In this document: one piece after another, positions 37,910 through 46,479 of the stretch
Layout: each line of letters opens with the position of its first letter
How positions within the stretch are numbered: position 1 is the stretch's first letter
Source: Dactylosporangium aurantiacum
Lineage (GTDB): Bacteria; Actinomycetota; Actinomycetes; Mycobacteriales; Micromonosporaceae
Assembly (NCBI RefSeq): GCF_000716715.1
Contig: NZ_JNYJ01000026.1
Location: forward strand, 43,778-107,777
Length of the DNA stretch: 64,000 bases
Direction of reading: 5' to 3'
Position numbers and translations under genes: made by a program
The notes under the pieces: model-generated
What the model was told of the DNA's origin: nothing
Seen by the model: only the letters and a program-made list of their open reading frames with translations
Databases searched by the model: none

Positions 37910-38908
37910 TCAGCTGATCTCCACGCTCTGGGCGATCTGGAGCAGGTCGGCATCGGTCAGCGGCGCGAACCTCGGATCGCGCTGCGGCGTCGGCAGCTCG
38001 AGCCACAGATACCCGGTGACATACACCGTTGCCACCGTCTCGGTGCGCTGCAGCACACCCGCGTGCCCACGGACGGTCACCGGCGTGCCGTCGAACCCCT
38101 CGCTGACGGGGTCCCGCCGCGCCGTCAGGCACCCCCGCGCCTGCTGCTCGCGGGGCGGACACCAGGTCTCCGCCCTCGTCCCGGTGCCGGTCATCGTGTA
38201 CCCCTGCGGGACCAGGCCGATGCGCACCGTCCGGGGCAGCGTCATCGGCTCGCGCTGCAGGTTGCGCGCGACCTGCAGGGCGACCGCGCACGACGGTGCG
38301 GTGCCGACGTCGTCGGTGAAGATGTTCAGCCATCGTGCGCCGTCCTGCCACGCCAGCAGGCACACGCGGATGCCCTCCTGCGGACGCACGACGGTGCGCT
38401 GCCGCCCCGGGACGCCGTTCACGTCGACGTCGGTCCATGACGGGTCGGTGGGGGGCGGGACCAGGTCGGGCACCCCGTCGGAGGTACCGATGGTGACCGA
38501 GCGGACGCGACCCCCGTCGGCGAACTGGTACGTCACGTTGGACCGGCCGGGGCGGATGTCCGCATCGATCTTCTTCGGCTGCGCCGGCAGCCAGCCGGGG
38601 CTGACCGCGAGGGTCAGGTCAATGTCGCCTGACGCCGGGACCAGCGCGACCGGAACCGCGCTCGGGCTTCCACTCGGGCTTCCGCTCGGCTCCACCACGG
38701 ATGGACTGTCACGGTCGGGCCGGTTGAGCGAGAGCGGGACGGCGGCCGCCACGCCGAGGACGGCCAGCGCGCACAGGACCGCGCCGGTCACCCGGCGCCT
38801 GCGGCGGCGCCGTGGGATCCCTTCGGAAATCATGGCGGCGGTGCGCTCGGGCGGCGGGACGAACATCTCCCGTTCGGCGAACATCGCCCGCAGATCGTCG
38901 TCAATCAT
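37910..38908 (-). CDS. membrane-anchored partner of the sigma factor (putative anti-sigma-like protein)
   Basis: Protein of 332 aa with a short cytoplasmic N-terminus (1-40, ending in an Arg run), one membrane helix (about 42-62, VTGAVLCALAVLGVAAAVP) and a large external domain of about 260 residues without a family I recognise. ATG 38908 overlaps the sigma stop (ATGA), which strongly suggests it controls that sigma factor. It lacks the HxxxCxxC zinc-binding motif of ZAS anti-sigma factors. Its N-terminal motif DDDLRAMFAERE occurs in the partner genes of SigE-type sigma factors as I remember them; that is not checked. Confidence 0.75.
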   Translation of the reverse strand: MIDDDLRAMFAEREMFVPPPERTAAMISEGIPRRRRRRRVTGAVLCALAVLGVAAAVPLSLNRPDRDSPSVVEPSGSPSGSPSAVPVALVPASGDIDLTLAVSPGWLPAQPKKIDADIRPGRSNVTYQFADGGRVRSVTIGTSDGVPDLVPPPTDPSWTDVDVNGVPGRQRTVVRPQEGIRVCLLAWQDGARWLNIFTDDVGTAPSCAVALQVARNLQREPMTLPRTVRIGLVPQGYTMTGTGTRAETWCPPREQQARGCLTARRDPVSEGFDGTPVTVRGHAGVLQRTETVATVYVTGYLWLELPTPQRDPRFAPLTDADLLQIAQSVEIS

Positions 38909-39423
38909 CGAGCGCCACCCTTCCTGCCGGTCGGCATCACGGAGTCGGTTGTGCGGCGCAGCTCCTCGATCGCCCGGAAGACCAGCGAGCGCACGGTGCT
39001 CAGCGAGCAGCCCAGGATCTCGGCGATGGACGCGTCGTCGAGATCTTCGTAGTAGCGCAGGACCACGGCGGCGCGCTGCCGGGCGGGCAGCTTCCCGAGA
39101 CGGGCCCACAGCTCCTGACGTACGACCGAGGACTCCGCCGGATCGGGTATCGCCCGTTCGGGCAGCTCCGCGACCGGCACCGAGCGATGGAACCAGGCGC
39201 GGCGACGCCATCCGAGGTACGTGTTGGTGACCATCCGCTTGACGTAGCGATCGGGCACGTCAGCCCGGGACACGCGACCCCACTCGGCATGGGCGCGGAC
39301 CATCGTCTCCTGCACCACGTCCTCGGCGAGGTGCGGGTCGCCGGTCAGCATCACGGCGTACCGCAGCAGCGCCGGCAGCCGGGCCGCCAGGAACTCATCG
39401 AACGTCACTGTCTCAAGATGCAT
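38905..39423 (-). CDS. SigE-type ECF RNA polymerase sigma factor
   Basis: Sigma factor of 172 aa of the actinomycete SigE70-like ECF class. Region 2 (about 10-75) has DPHLAEDVVQETMVRAHAEW and a -10-recognition helix VKRMVTNTYLGWRRR. Region 4 (about 105-160) has LPARQRAAVVLRYYEDL followed by the helix-turn-helix SIAEILGCSLSTVRSLVFRA. ATG 39423 gives the normal length. It is translationally coupled to a membrane protein. The 16 bases between it and the divergent gene at 39440 leave little room for separate promoters. Confidence 0.93.
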   Translation of the reverse strand: MHLETVTFDEFLAARLPALLRYAVMLTGDPHLAEDVVQETMVRAHAEWGRVSRADVPDRYVKRMVTNTYLGWRRRAWFHRSVPVAELPERAIPDPAESSVVRQELWARLGKLPARQRAAVVLRYYEDLDDASIAEILGCSLSTVRSLVFRAIEELRRTTDSVMPTGRKGGAR

Positions 39424-39439
39424 CGGTGGGCGCGACCCG

Positions 39440-39700
39440 TTGCGCGCCGCCGGAGAAAACCTCTCGTTCGCCTCCGCCTGGGTGGCGCTCGGCGGGTTCG
39501 CCGTCGCCGCCGGCCGTGCCGTCCTCGGCTGGTGGGGCATCACTGCCGGCCTCCTGCTCGTCGCGGCCCGCGCCGTCTGGACCATCCCGTGGTGGGTGCC
39601 GGGCTACGGCCTCTTCTGGATCTGGGCCGTGACCGCCTGCGTGAACCCGCTGCGCCGCCGGCCCGTGTTTGCTCCCGAACCCCAAGGAGACTTCCGATGA
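39440..39700 (+). CDS. small predicted membrane protein upstream of DUF418 gene
   Basis: Up to 86 aa from TTG 39440 (a GTG near 39481 is an alternative start). It has two hydrophobic stretches (VALGGFAVAAGRAVLGWWGITAG... and PWWVPGYGLFWIWAVTACV) and a basic end. I recognise no family. Its stop overlaps the DUF418 start (ATGA at 39697), and AAGGAG for that gene lies inside it, so co-translation is likely. That overlap is the main reason to believe it is real. Confidence 0.5.
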   Translation: MRAAGENLSFASAWVALGGFAVAAGRAVLGWWGITAGLLLVAARAVWTIPWWVPGYGLFWIWAVTACVNPLRRRPVFAPEPQGDFR

Positions 39701-40884
39701 CTTCGATACAGTCCGCTCCGCACGCCCGTGGGGCGGCCGGGGGTGCCGCCCGGCTGCCCGTGGTCGACGCCCTGCGCGGCCTCGCCCTGCTCGGCATCCT
39801 GCTGGTGAACATGACCCTGTTCAAGTCGGCCCCGTCAATCGAGCATCTCGCGGCCACCGCCATCGACGGTCCGTGGGACCGCGCCGCCGCGGTGCTGGTG
39901 AAGGTGCTCGGCGAGGGCAAGTTCATCGGCCTGTTCTCGCTGTTGTTCGGCTTCGGCGTGGCCACCCTGGCCGCCCGCCGGGCGTCGTACCTGCGCCGGC
40001 TGGCCGCCCTCGGCGCCATCGGCGCGGCCCACCTCGTGCTCGTCTGGTTCGGCGACATCCTCACCACCTACGCCCTCGTCGGCCTGGTCCTGCTCGCCTT
40101 CGTCGGCCGCCGCCCGCGGACCCTGCTCGCCACCGCGCTGGGCATCCTCGGCGCACTGTCGACGGTGGCCGTGATCGGCCTGGGCCTGCTCGGGCTGCGC
40201 GCCACCACCGGCTCGTCCGCCCTCGTCGCGGCCGAACGGGACATCACCGCCGCCGACGCCACCGAGGCCGCCCGGCTCACCGCGCTCTACCGCACCGGCG
40301 GCTGGCTCGACCTCGTCCGCGAACGCGCCGAGACCCCCGGCGGCCTGCTCTTCGGCCTGGCCTTCTCCCTCGTGGTGCTGTCGATGATGCTGCTGGGCGT
40401 GTACGCGGCCCGCACCGGCCTGTTCACCGGCGACCCGGCGCACCGGCCCCGCCTGCGGCGGCTCGCCCGCGTCGGCATCGGCGCCGGGCTGCCGCTCAAC
40501 CTGCTCGTCGTGGTCGTCCAGAGCGCCGGCGGCTTCTTCGTCGTCGCCGGCCAGATCCTGCTCATGGCCCTGGCCGCGCCGCTGCTCACGGTCGGTCTCG
40601 CAGCCGCCGGGGTCATGCTCTACGAACGCCGCCGTGCGCCGTGGCTGGAGGCGGCCGGTCGGCTCGCCCTGACCAACTACCTGCTCCAGTCGGTGGTCTT
40701 CACCACGGTCTACTACTCCTACGGCTTCGGCCTCTACGGCCGCGTCGGCGCCGCCACCGGCGCCGCCCTGGCTGTGGTCCTGTACCTGGCCCAGCTGGCC
40801 GCGAGCCGCTGGTGGCTGGCACGGTTCGGCGCCGGCCCGGTCGAACGCCTCCTGCGCCGGGCGACGTACGGCGGCCGGCGATGA
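39697..40884 (+). CDS. DUF418 domain multi-pass membrane protein
   Basis: Membrane protein of 395 aa with about ten hydrophobic helices. The N-terminal VVDALRGLALLGILLVNM and the C-terminal GRLALTNYLLQSVVFTTVYY are the signatures of the DUF418/YeiB family, thought to be related to acyltransferase-type membrane proteins. The catalytic role is unknown. It is preceded by AAGGAG and coupled to the small membrane protein upstream. The 190 bases after its stop hold no convincing gene. Confidence 0.9.
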   Translation: MTSIQSAPHARGAAGGAARLPVVDALRGLALLGILLVNMTLFKSAPSIEHLAATAIDGPWDRAAAVLVKVLGEGKFIGLFSLLFGFGVATLAARRASYLRRLAALGAIGAAHLVLVWFGDILTTYALVGLVLLAFVGRRPRTLLATALGILGALSTVAVIGLGLLGLRATTGSSALVAAERDITAADATEAARLTALYRTGGWLDLVRERAETPGGLLFGLAFSLVVLSMMLLGVYAARTGLFTGDPAHRPRLRRLARVGIGAGLPLNLLVVVVQSAGGFFVVAGQILLMALAAPLLTVGLAAAGVMLYERRRAPWLEAAGRLALTNYLLQSVVFTTVYYSYGFGLYGRVGAATGAALAVVLYLAQLAASRWWLARFGAGPVERLLRRATYGGRR

Positions 40885-41075
40885 CCCACCGGCCCGTCCG
40901 CGTCGTCCTGCCCGGCGGGGACCGCTCCGGCAGCCGTGGCCCGCCGACGTCGTGCACCGCTTCGGCTTCACCACCGATTGGCGTGCAGCGTGGCACGGTG
41001 CCGCGTGAGGAGCTCGGCGAACGCCGTCTTGCCACCGGCCGCGGCCCGCGCCCTGCGCCGTTCAGCGGCACGCCG

Positions 41076-44000
41076 TCAGGCCGGTGGCGGGCCGATCGGC
41101 AACTGCGCGAGCAGGTTGGTGCCGTGCCCCGGAGGGCTGTCGATCGAGAGGCGGCCGCCGATCGCCTCGACGCGGTCCTTGAGGCCGAGCAGGCCGGTGC
41201 CGCGGGCGAGGTCGGCGCCGCCGGTGCCGTCGTCGCGGACCGCGAGGTGCAGGGCCGAGTCGGCCGTGTCGACGGTGACCGTCACCGCCGATGCGTGCGC
41301 GTGCTTGGCCGTGTTGGTGAGCGCTTCGGCGACCACGTAGTACGCGCTGACCTCGATGTGCTCGGGAAGCCGGACCTCTGCGCGGACGTCGAGGTGGACC
41401 GGGACGGGGCTGCGGCGGGCGAGCGTGCGCAACGCCGCGCCGAGGCCGCCCTGCGACAGGATCGCCGGGTGGATGCCGTGGGCGATCTCGCGGACCTCGT
41501 CCGCCGCGGCGGTGGCCGCGCTGACGGCCCGGTCGAGCTGCCGGCCGAGCGTGTCGAGCTCGGGCGGCACGTCCGCCTGCGCGGTGCGCAGCTGCAGCGC
41601 CAGCGCGACCAGCCGCTGCTGGGCGCCGTCGTGCAGGTCCCGTTCGATGCGCCGGCGGGTCTGGTCGGCGGTGGCGACGATGCGGGCCCGGGAGGTGGAG
41701 AGCTCCGCCCGGCTGTCGGCGTTGGCGATGGCGGTGGCGACGAGCTCGGTGAAGGCGGCCAGTCGCTGCGGCTGCGGCCGCCGGTCGCGCGACCCGACCG
41801 TGATGGCGCCCCAGACCCGGCCCTCCACGACGATCGGGCTCGCGGCGGTCGCCGGATGCGGCGGGCCCGCGGGCCCGTGCCGCCCCATGACGGTCGCCGA
41901 TCCGTCGGGCTCGTGCCGTACGATGACGGCCTCTTCGGCGCCGCAGAGCGCGCAGATCTCGGCGGCCACCGCGGCGAAGAGGTCCTCGGGCCGGGTCCCG
42001 CGGGCGACCAGCGTCGCCACCCGTCGCAGTGCGGTCTGTTCGTCGGCGATCCGGCGGAAGTCGCCGTACACCTTGATGTTGTCGAGCGACACCGCGAGCT
42101 GGCCGGCGATGAGCCGCACCGCCTCGAGCCGCCCGGCGGTGAACGCGCCCCGGATGAGCCGGTTCTCCAGCAGCAGCATCGCCCGCAGCGTGCCGCGGCT
42201 GACGATCGGCACGGCGAGCAGCGCGCAGTAGGCGACCCCGGTGAGGTACGGATCGCGGGCGAAGCGATCGTCGCGGGTGGCGTCTTCGACGACGAGCGGC
42301 TCGCCGGTGCGCTGGGCGTAGCGGACCACGGACATGGGCTGCGCCCGGTCGTCGCCCGGCGCCGGCCGCAGCCAGTCGTGCCGGTCGTCGCTCCACAGCA
42401 GCAGCTGTACGTCCGTGGCGCCGGTCATCGCGCTCACCACGCGGGTCACCCGCGAGTGCAGCCGCCCGAGGTCGGTCTCCGAGCTCAGGGCCTGGGAGGC
42501 GGCCAGGATGCCCAGCAGGTCGAGCGTCCCGGTGGTCATCACGGCCCGCTGCTCGCCGGCCTCGGCGGGCGGGGACGGCCGCGCGGGGAACGCCCAGTCG
42601 AGCTGGTCGACCTTCGCGGTGGCGCCCCACTCGAGGTACGCCTGGCGCGCCTCGGTGAGCAGGGCACGGCCGGTGTGTTCGAGGCCGTGGGTGAGGTGGA
42701 ACCGGGCCGCGCGTTCGGTGATGAGCGCCCGGTGCCAGGGTCGTTGCTGGCCGGCCACCGCGCGCAGGGCCGCGTCATAGGTCTGGGCGGCGGCGGAGAA
42801 GTCCCCGACCGCCCAGGCCCGCTCGGCCTCGACCAGCCTCAGCAGGTGCAGGAAGTTTCCGGGCGCGTCGGCGGCGCGGGCGGCCAGCCAGTCCGTCATG
42901 TCGGCGAGCTCGGACAGGACCGCCGCACGGTCGCCGTCGCCGTCGCGGGCCTGCCGGGCGAGGGCGAGGCCGCGCAGCAGGTAGGCGGTGTCCATCGGGT
43001 ACGGGCCGAGGCCGGTACGCAGCAGCACCATCGCCGCGGCGCTGTGGCGGGCCAGACCGGCGCCGTCGTCGAAGATGGCGGCTGCGGTACCCCGGGCCAG
43101 ATGGTCCGGCAACGGCACGGGCGGCTCCTCGGGTGGGGCGTCGGCGACGTGCTCGCCGCGCAGCACCGCGACCAGCCACCGGTAGCTGTCCAGCACCCGG
43201 CCGGTCAGTTCGTTGCCGGTACGCCGGACGAACACGCGCCCGGCCTCGACCTCGGCGTCGAGTTCCGCGAGCGTCGGCGCGACGTCGATCAGCTCGGACA
43301 CGATCTGGTAGTAGGTGTAGCCGGCGGAGGCGAGGTCGCCGCCGGAGATCAGCTCGTCGCGGGCCTGTCGGCAGGCCCGCACACCGTCCTCCGCCGGTTC
43401 GAACCAGTGGCTCTGCGCGGCCAGCAGGACGCGTGCCCGCGCGGTGCCGGGCCGGTAGCCGCGCGCCGTGCTCTCGGCCAGCAGCCGCTGCCCCGCCCGG
43501 TACGCGGCGGCGTAGTCCCCGAGCAGGACCGCGGCGGTACAGGCGACGGTCGCCGGTCCGATCAGGGCGGGGTGCGGTCCGTGCTCGCCCCAGATCCGCA
43601 GCGCCTCCAGCCCGAGCCAGCAGTGGGTCGCATAGTCCTCACCGAAGTAGGCGGCGGCCATGACCGCGTTGAGCACGTGCGCGGTGGCGCGCAGCGTAGG
43701 GTCGGTCAGCTCCGCCCGGTCCGCGTCGGCGGGCCGCCCCAGCCAGTCGTGCAGGTACCCGAGCTGGCGGTCGAGTTCGGCGGGGAGCCGGTCGGCCGCG
43801 GGCACGGCGGTGCCCAGCGCGCGCAGCGAGTCGGCGCCCAGCCGGACCGCCTCGGCGAAGCGGGTGCGGTGGGTGAGGCTGCTGATCTGCACGCCGGTCG
43901 CGGCTGCCCGGTCGATGATGTCGGGGCGCAGCCGCTCGATCGTGCGGTACTCCTGGTCCGCGTCGTCCAGTTTCCCGAGCCCGTACAGCGCCGCGTGGCG

Positions 44001-46232
44001 GGCGGTGTGCACCTCGGCCAGCGTGGCGGTGTCCGCCGGGTCGATGAGCGGCAGGGCCGCTGCCAGTGTGGCGTCGACCGTCGCCTGGTCGCCGATCGCC
44101 GCGGCCTCGGCGGCGGTCCGCCGCAGCAGGGCCGCGACCCGGCGCCGTTCGGCCGGCTCGCGGACCGCGTCGATCACCGGCAGGTAGTGCTCCGCGGCGA
44201 CGGCGGACAGCTCCGGGACACCGGCCAGCCGCCGGGCGATGGACAGCCGCCGGGCGCGGCGGCGCCGGGGCGTCATCGACCGCAGGACCGCCTCGCAGGT
44301 CTGATCGTGCCGCAACCGCACCGTTCCCTCGACGCCGGAACCCATGACGAGCAGCCCCTCGTCGAGCGCGGGGAGCAGCGAGTGCTCCACCGCGTCGGCC
44401 GTCGCCGCGGTCACGGTCTGCAGGAGGCGGACGTCGGCCCGCCCGCCGAGGCACGCCATCGCCTCCAGCACGTGCCGGGTCCGCGCGGGCAGCGCCGCGA
44501 ACCGCGCTGCCAGCAGGTCCGCCGGTTCGGACCCGTGCAGGTGCCGTTGCGTCGCCGCGTCGTCCCACTGCCAGCCGTCCGCCGCGGCGGTCAGCAGGCC
44601 GTCGGACCGCAGCAGGTTGAGCAACTCCACCGTCTGATGCGGGTTGCCGGCGGTGAACGGGCGGATCGTCGCGGCGAGTCCGGCCGCGCGCGCCGGGTCC
44701 ACGTGCAGCACCTCCGCCACGAGCGCGCCGAGTCCGGGTTCGTCCAGGTCGGTCAGCGGCAGGTGGCGTACCGTGGGTAGCTGCCGCCAGCGGGCCAGCG
44801 CCGGTGCGTCGTCGGCGCGGCAGGTGCCGACGAGGAGCAGACCGTCGACCGGCTCGGCGCTGAAGAGCTCGTCGACGAGGTCGAGGGCCGGCCCGGCCCA
44901 CTGCAGGTCGTCGGTGAAGACCACGAGCGGGCGTTCCCGGGAGGCCACCGCGCGCAGGACCTCCGCCACGGTCTGCACGACGCGGGCCCGGGCCGTGAGC
45001 GGGTCCCCGGTGTCGGGCGGCACTGCGAGCAGCGTCGCGAACTCCGGCAGCATCGCCGTCAGTAGCCCGACGTTCGCTCCGGCCGCCTCGAAGATGCGCG
45101 CACGAACCTTCGCGAGGGTCTCCTCCGGCTCCGCCAGCAGCAGCCGGCCGAGCGCGCGAAACGCCTGGTGCACGGCGTTGAACGCGGGGTCGTGGCGGCA
45201 CTGGTCGAACTTGCCCGCCACGAACCAGCCGTCCCGCCCGGCGACCAGCGGCCGCAGCTGGTCGACCAGCGCCGTCTTGCCCACCCCGGCCGGTCCGGCG
45301 ACGAGGAGGGCACGGCACCGGCCGGCCGTCGCGTCCTCGAACGCCGCCCGCAGCGCCGCCACTTCCGGGTCACGACCGACCAGGCGCGACGGCGGCAGCA
45401 GCCGCAGTGGTACGTCGTGCTCGCCGATCCGCAGGCCGGCCATCGCGTCCGGGCCGCCGGACAGGAGCCGCTCCAGGTCGTGCACCACGCCGTCGGCCGT
45501 CTGGTAGCGGTCGTCCGGCTCCTTCTCCAGCAGGTGCATGATGATGTCGGACAGCGGGCCCGGCACGGCAGGGTTCACCCGCGCGGGCGGCTCCGGCACT
45601 CGGGCCAGGTGGTCGTGGGTGAGCCGGAGCGGGTCGCCGGCGCCGAACGGCGGGGCACCGGTGGCCAGCTCGTACAGCGTCGCCCCCAGCGCGTACAGGT
45701 CGGCGCGCTGGTCCACCGAGCGGCCGGTGCGACCGGTCTGCTCCGGGGCGAGGTACGCCAGCGTGCCGACGATCTGGGTGTGGTGGATGAAGTCGGGCCG
45801 GATCTCGGCGAACGGCGTCGCGAGGAGGAAGTCCACCAGGCACGGGGCCCCGTCCGGGCCGATGAGGATGTTCGCCGGGGTGATGTCGCGGTGCATCACG
45901 CCGTGGCGGTGCATCGCCGCCACCGCCCGGGCCAGCCGGGTGGCGAGGCTGAGCAGCTCACGCGCGGCGAGCGGCTTCGCCAGTGCGGCCAGGGTCGTGT
46001 CACCCGCGTCGGCCATCGTGATCGCCCCGGACCGCGGAGCCGCGTCGACCAGCTGGGCGACGTCCGGCACCCCGCGCAGCCGCTGCAGCATCGCGGCCTC
46101 GTGCTGCACCCGCCGCGGCGCGTCCGGGCCCAGCGGCTCCTTGCGGATGAGCGGGTGCCCGGCGACGACCCGGGTGACCCTGGTGTGCTCGCTGTCGTGT
46201 ACGACCTCGGCGCGGCTTGCGCCTGTTCCCAT
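41076..46232 (-). CDS. giant multi-sensor kinase: Ser/Thr kinase - AAA ATPase - TPR-like - GAF - histidine kinase
   Basis: Signal protein of 1,718 aa. The order is: protein kinase domain (1-260; Lys31, Glu45, catalytic HRD with Asp116, Asn121, then Asp134-Phe-Leu where DFG is usual, and no glycine-rich loop); a STAND-like ATPase (from 285; Walker A GPAGVGKT 313-320, Walker B VVFTDDLQW); a long helical repeat region (about 650-1250); a GAF domain (about 1290-1440); and a NarL-type histidine kinase (ERDLHDGAQQRL with the phospho-His, N-box AEALTNTAKHAHA, G-box DDGTGGADLARGTGLLGLKDR). ATG 46232 has GGAGG upstream. No response regulator gene is adjacent. The layout is known from multi-kinases of cyanobacteria and myxobacteria. 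Confidence 0.93.
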   Translation of the reverse strand: MGTGASRAEVVHDSEHTRVTRVVAGHPLIRKEPLGPDAPRRVQHEAAMLQRLRGVPDVAQLVDAAPRSGAITMADAGDTTLAALAKPLAARELLSLATRLARAVAAMHRHGVMHRDITPANILIGPDGAPCLVDFLLATPFAEIRPDFIHHTQIVGTLAYLAPEQTGRTGRSVDQRADLYALGATLYELATGAPPFGAGDPLRLTHDHLARVPEPPARVNPAVPGPLSDIIMHLLEKEPDDRYQTADGVVHDLERLLSGGPDAMAGLRIGEHDVPLRLLPPSRLVGRDPEVAALRAAFEDATAGRCRALLVAGPAGVGKTALVDQLRPLVAGRDGWFVAGKFDQCRHDPAFNAVHQAFRALGRLLLAEPEETLAKVRARIFEAAGANVGLLTAMLPEFATLLAVPPDTGDPLTARARVVQTVAEVLRAVASRERPLVVFTDDLQWAGPALDLVDELFSAEPVDGLLLVGTCRADDAPALARWRQLPTVRHLPLTDLDEPGLGALVAEVLHVDPARAAGLAATIRPFTAGNPHQTVELLNLLRSDGLLTAAADGWQWDDAATQRHLHGSEPADLLAARFAALPARTRHVLEAMACLGGRADVRLLQTVTAATADAVEHSLLPALDEGLLVMGSGVEGTVRLRHDQTCEAVLRSMTPRRRRARRLSIARRLAGVPELSAVAAEHYLPVIDAVREPAERRRVAALLRRTAAEAAAIGDQATVDATLAAALPLIDPADTATLAEVHTARHAALYGLGKLDDADQEYRTIERLRPDIIDRAAATGVQISSLTHRTRFAEAVRLGADSLRALGTAVPAADRLPAELDRQLGYLHDWLGRPADADRAELTDPTLRATAHVLNAVMAAAYFGEDYATHCWLGLEALRIWGEHGPHPALIGPATVACTAAVLLGDYAAAYRAGQRLLAESTARGYRPGTARARVLLAAQSHWFEPAEDGVRACRQARDELISGGDLASAGYTYYQIVSELIDVAPTLAELDAEVEAGRVFVRRTGNELTGRVLDSYRWLVAVLRGEHVADAPPEEPPVPLPDHLARGTAAAIFDDGAGLARHSAAAMVLLRTGLGPYPMDTAYLLRGLALARQARDGDGDRAAVLSELADMTDWLAARAADAPGNFLHLLRLVEAERAWAVGDFSAAAQTYDAALRAVAGQQRPWHRALITERAARFHLTHGLEHTGRALLTEARQAYLEWGATAKVDQLDWAFPARPSPPAEAGEQRAVMTTGTLDLLGILAASQALSSETDLGRLHSRVTRVVSAMTGATDVQLLLWSDDRHDWLRPAPGDDRAQPMSVVRYAQRTGEPLVVEDATRDDRFARDPYLTGVAYCALLAVPIVSRGTLRAMLLLENRLIRGAFTAGRLEAVRLIAGQLAVSLDNIKVYGDFRRIADEQTALRRVATLVARGTRPEDLFAAVAAEICALCGAEEAVIVRHEPDGSATVMGRHGPAGPPHPATAASPIVVEGRVWGAITVGSRDRRPQPQRLAAFTELVATAIANADSRAELSTSRARIVATADQTRRRIERDLHDGAQQRLVALALQLRTAQADVPPELDTLGRQLDRAVSAATAAADEVREIAHGIHPAILSQGGLGAALRTLARRSPVPVHLDVRAEVRLPEHIEVSAYYVVAEALTNTAKHAHASAVTVTVDTADSALHLAVRDDGTGGADLARGTGLLGLKDRVEAIGGRLSIDSPPGHGTNLLAQLPIGPPPA

Positions 46233-46479
46233 ACGGTGCCTCCACACGCCTCCGGCGCTGGCTACCCCGACCTGTGCGGGGCCGTCCCCCGCGCCCCGTT
46301 CAAGTGTCCCCCGTCGGTCCTGCGCGGCCGGCCCCGCCAATGCCAGCCGCGGCGGAGCGCCGATACGTCAGCAGGTCGGGCACGAACTGACACTGCCGGT
46401 CGAGATCGTCGGCAAGGGTCGGCTGTTCGCGCCGTCGTCCGCTTCGATCGCGACCGCCACGTCGCTGTGCCCTGCTCCG

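Noticed and set aside
40881..41075. Possible short gene overlapping the DUF418 stop (ATGA)
   Set aside because: The frame has no recognisable pattern and runs into the antisense of the kinase gene. A short stretch in another frame (DVVHRFGFTTDWRAAW) may be a gene fragment but is too short to call.
39669..44780. 1,703-residue open frame on the plus strand
   Set aside because: It is antisense to the multi-sensor kinase and in another frame of the DUF418 gene. It has no family motif.
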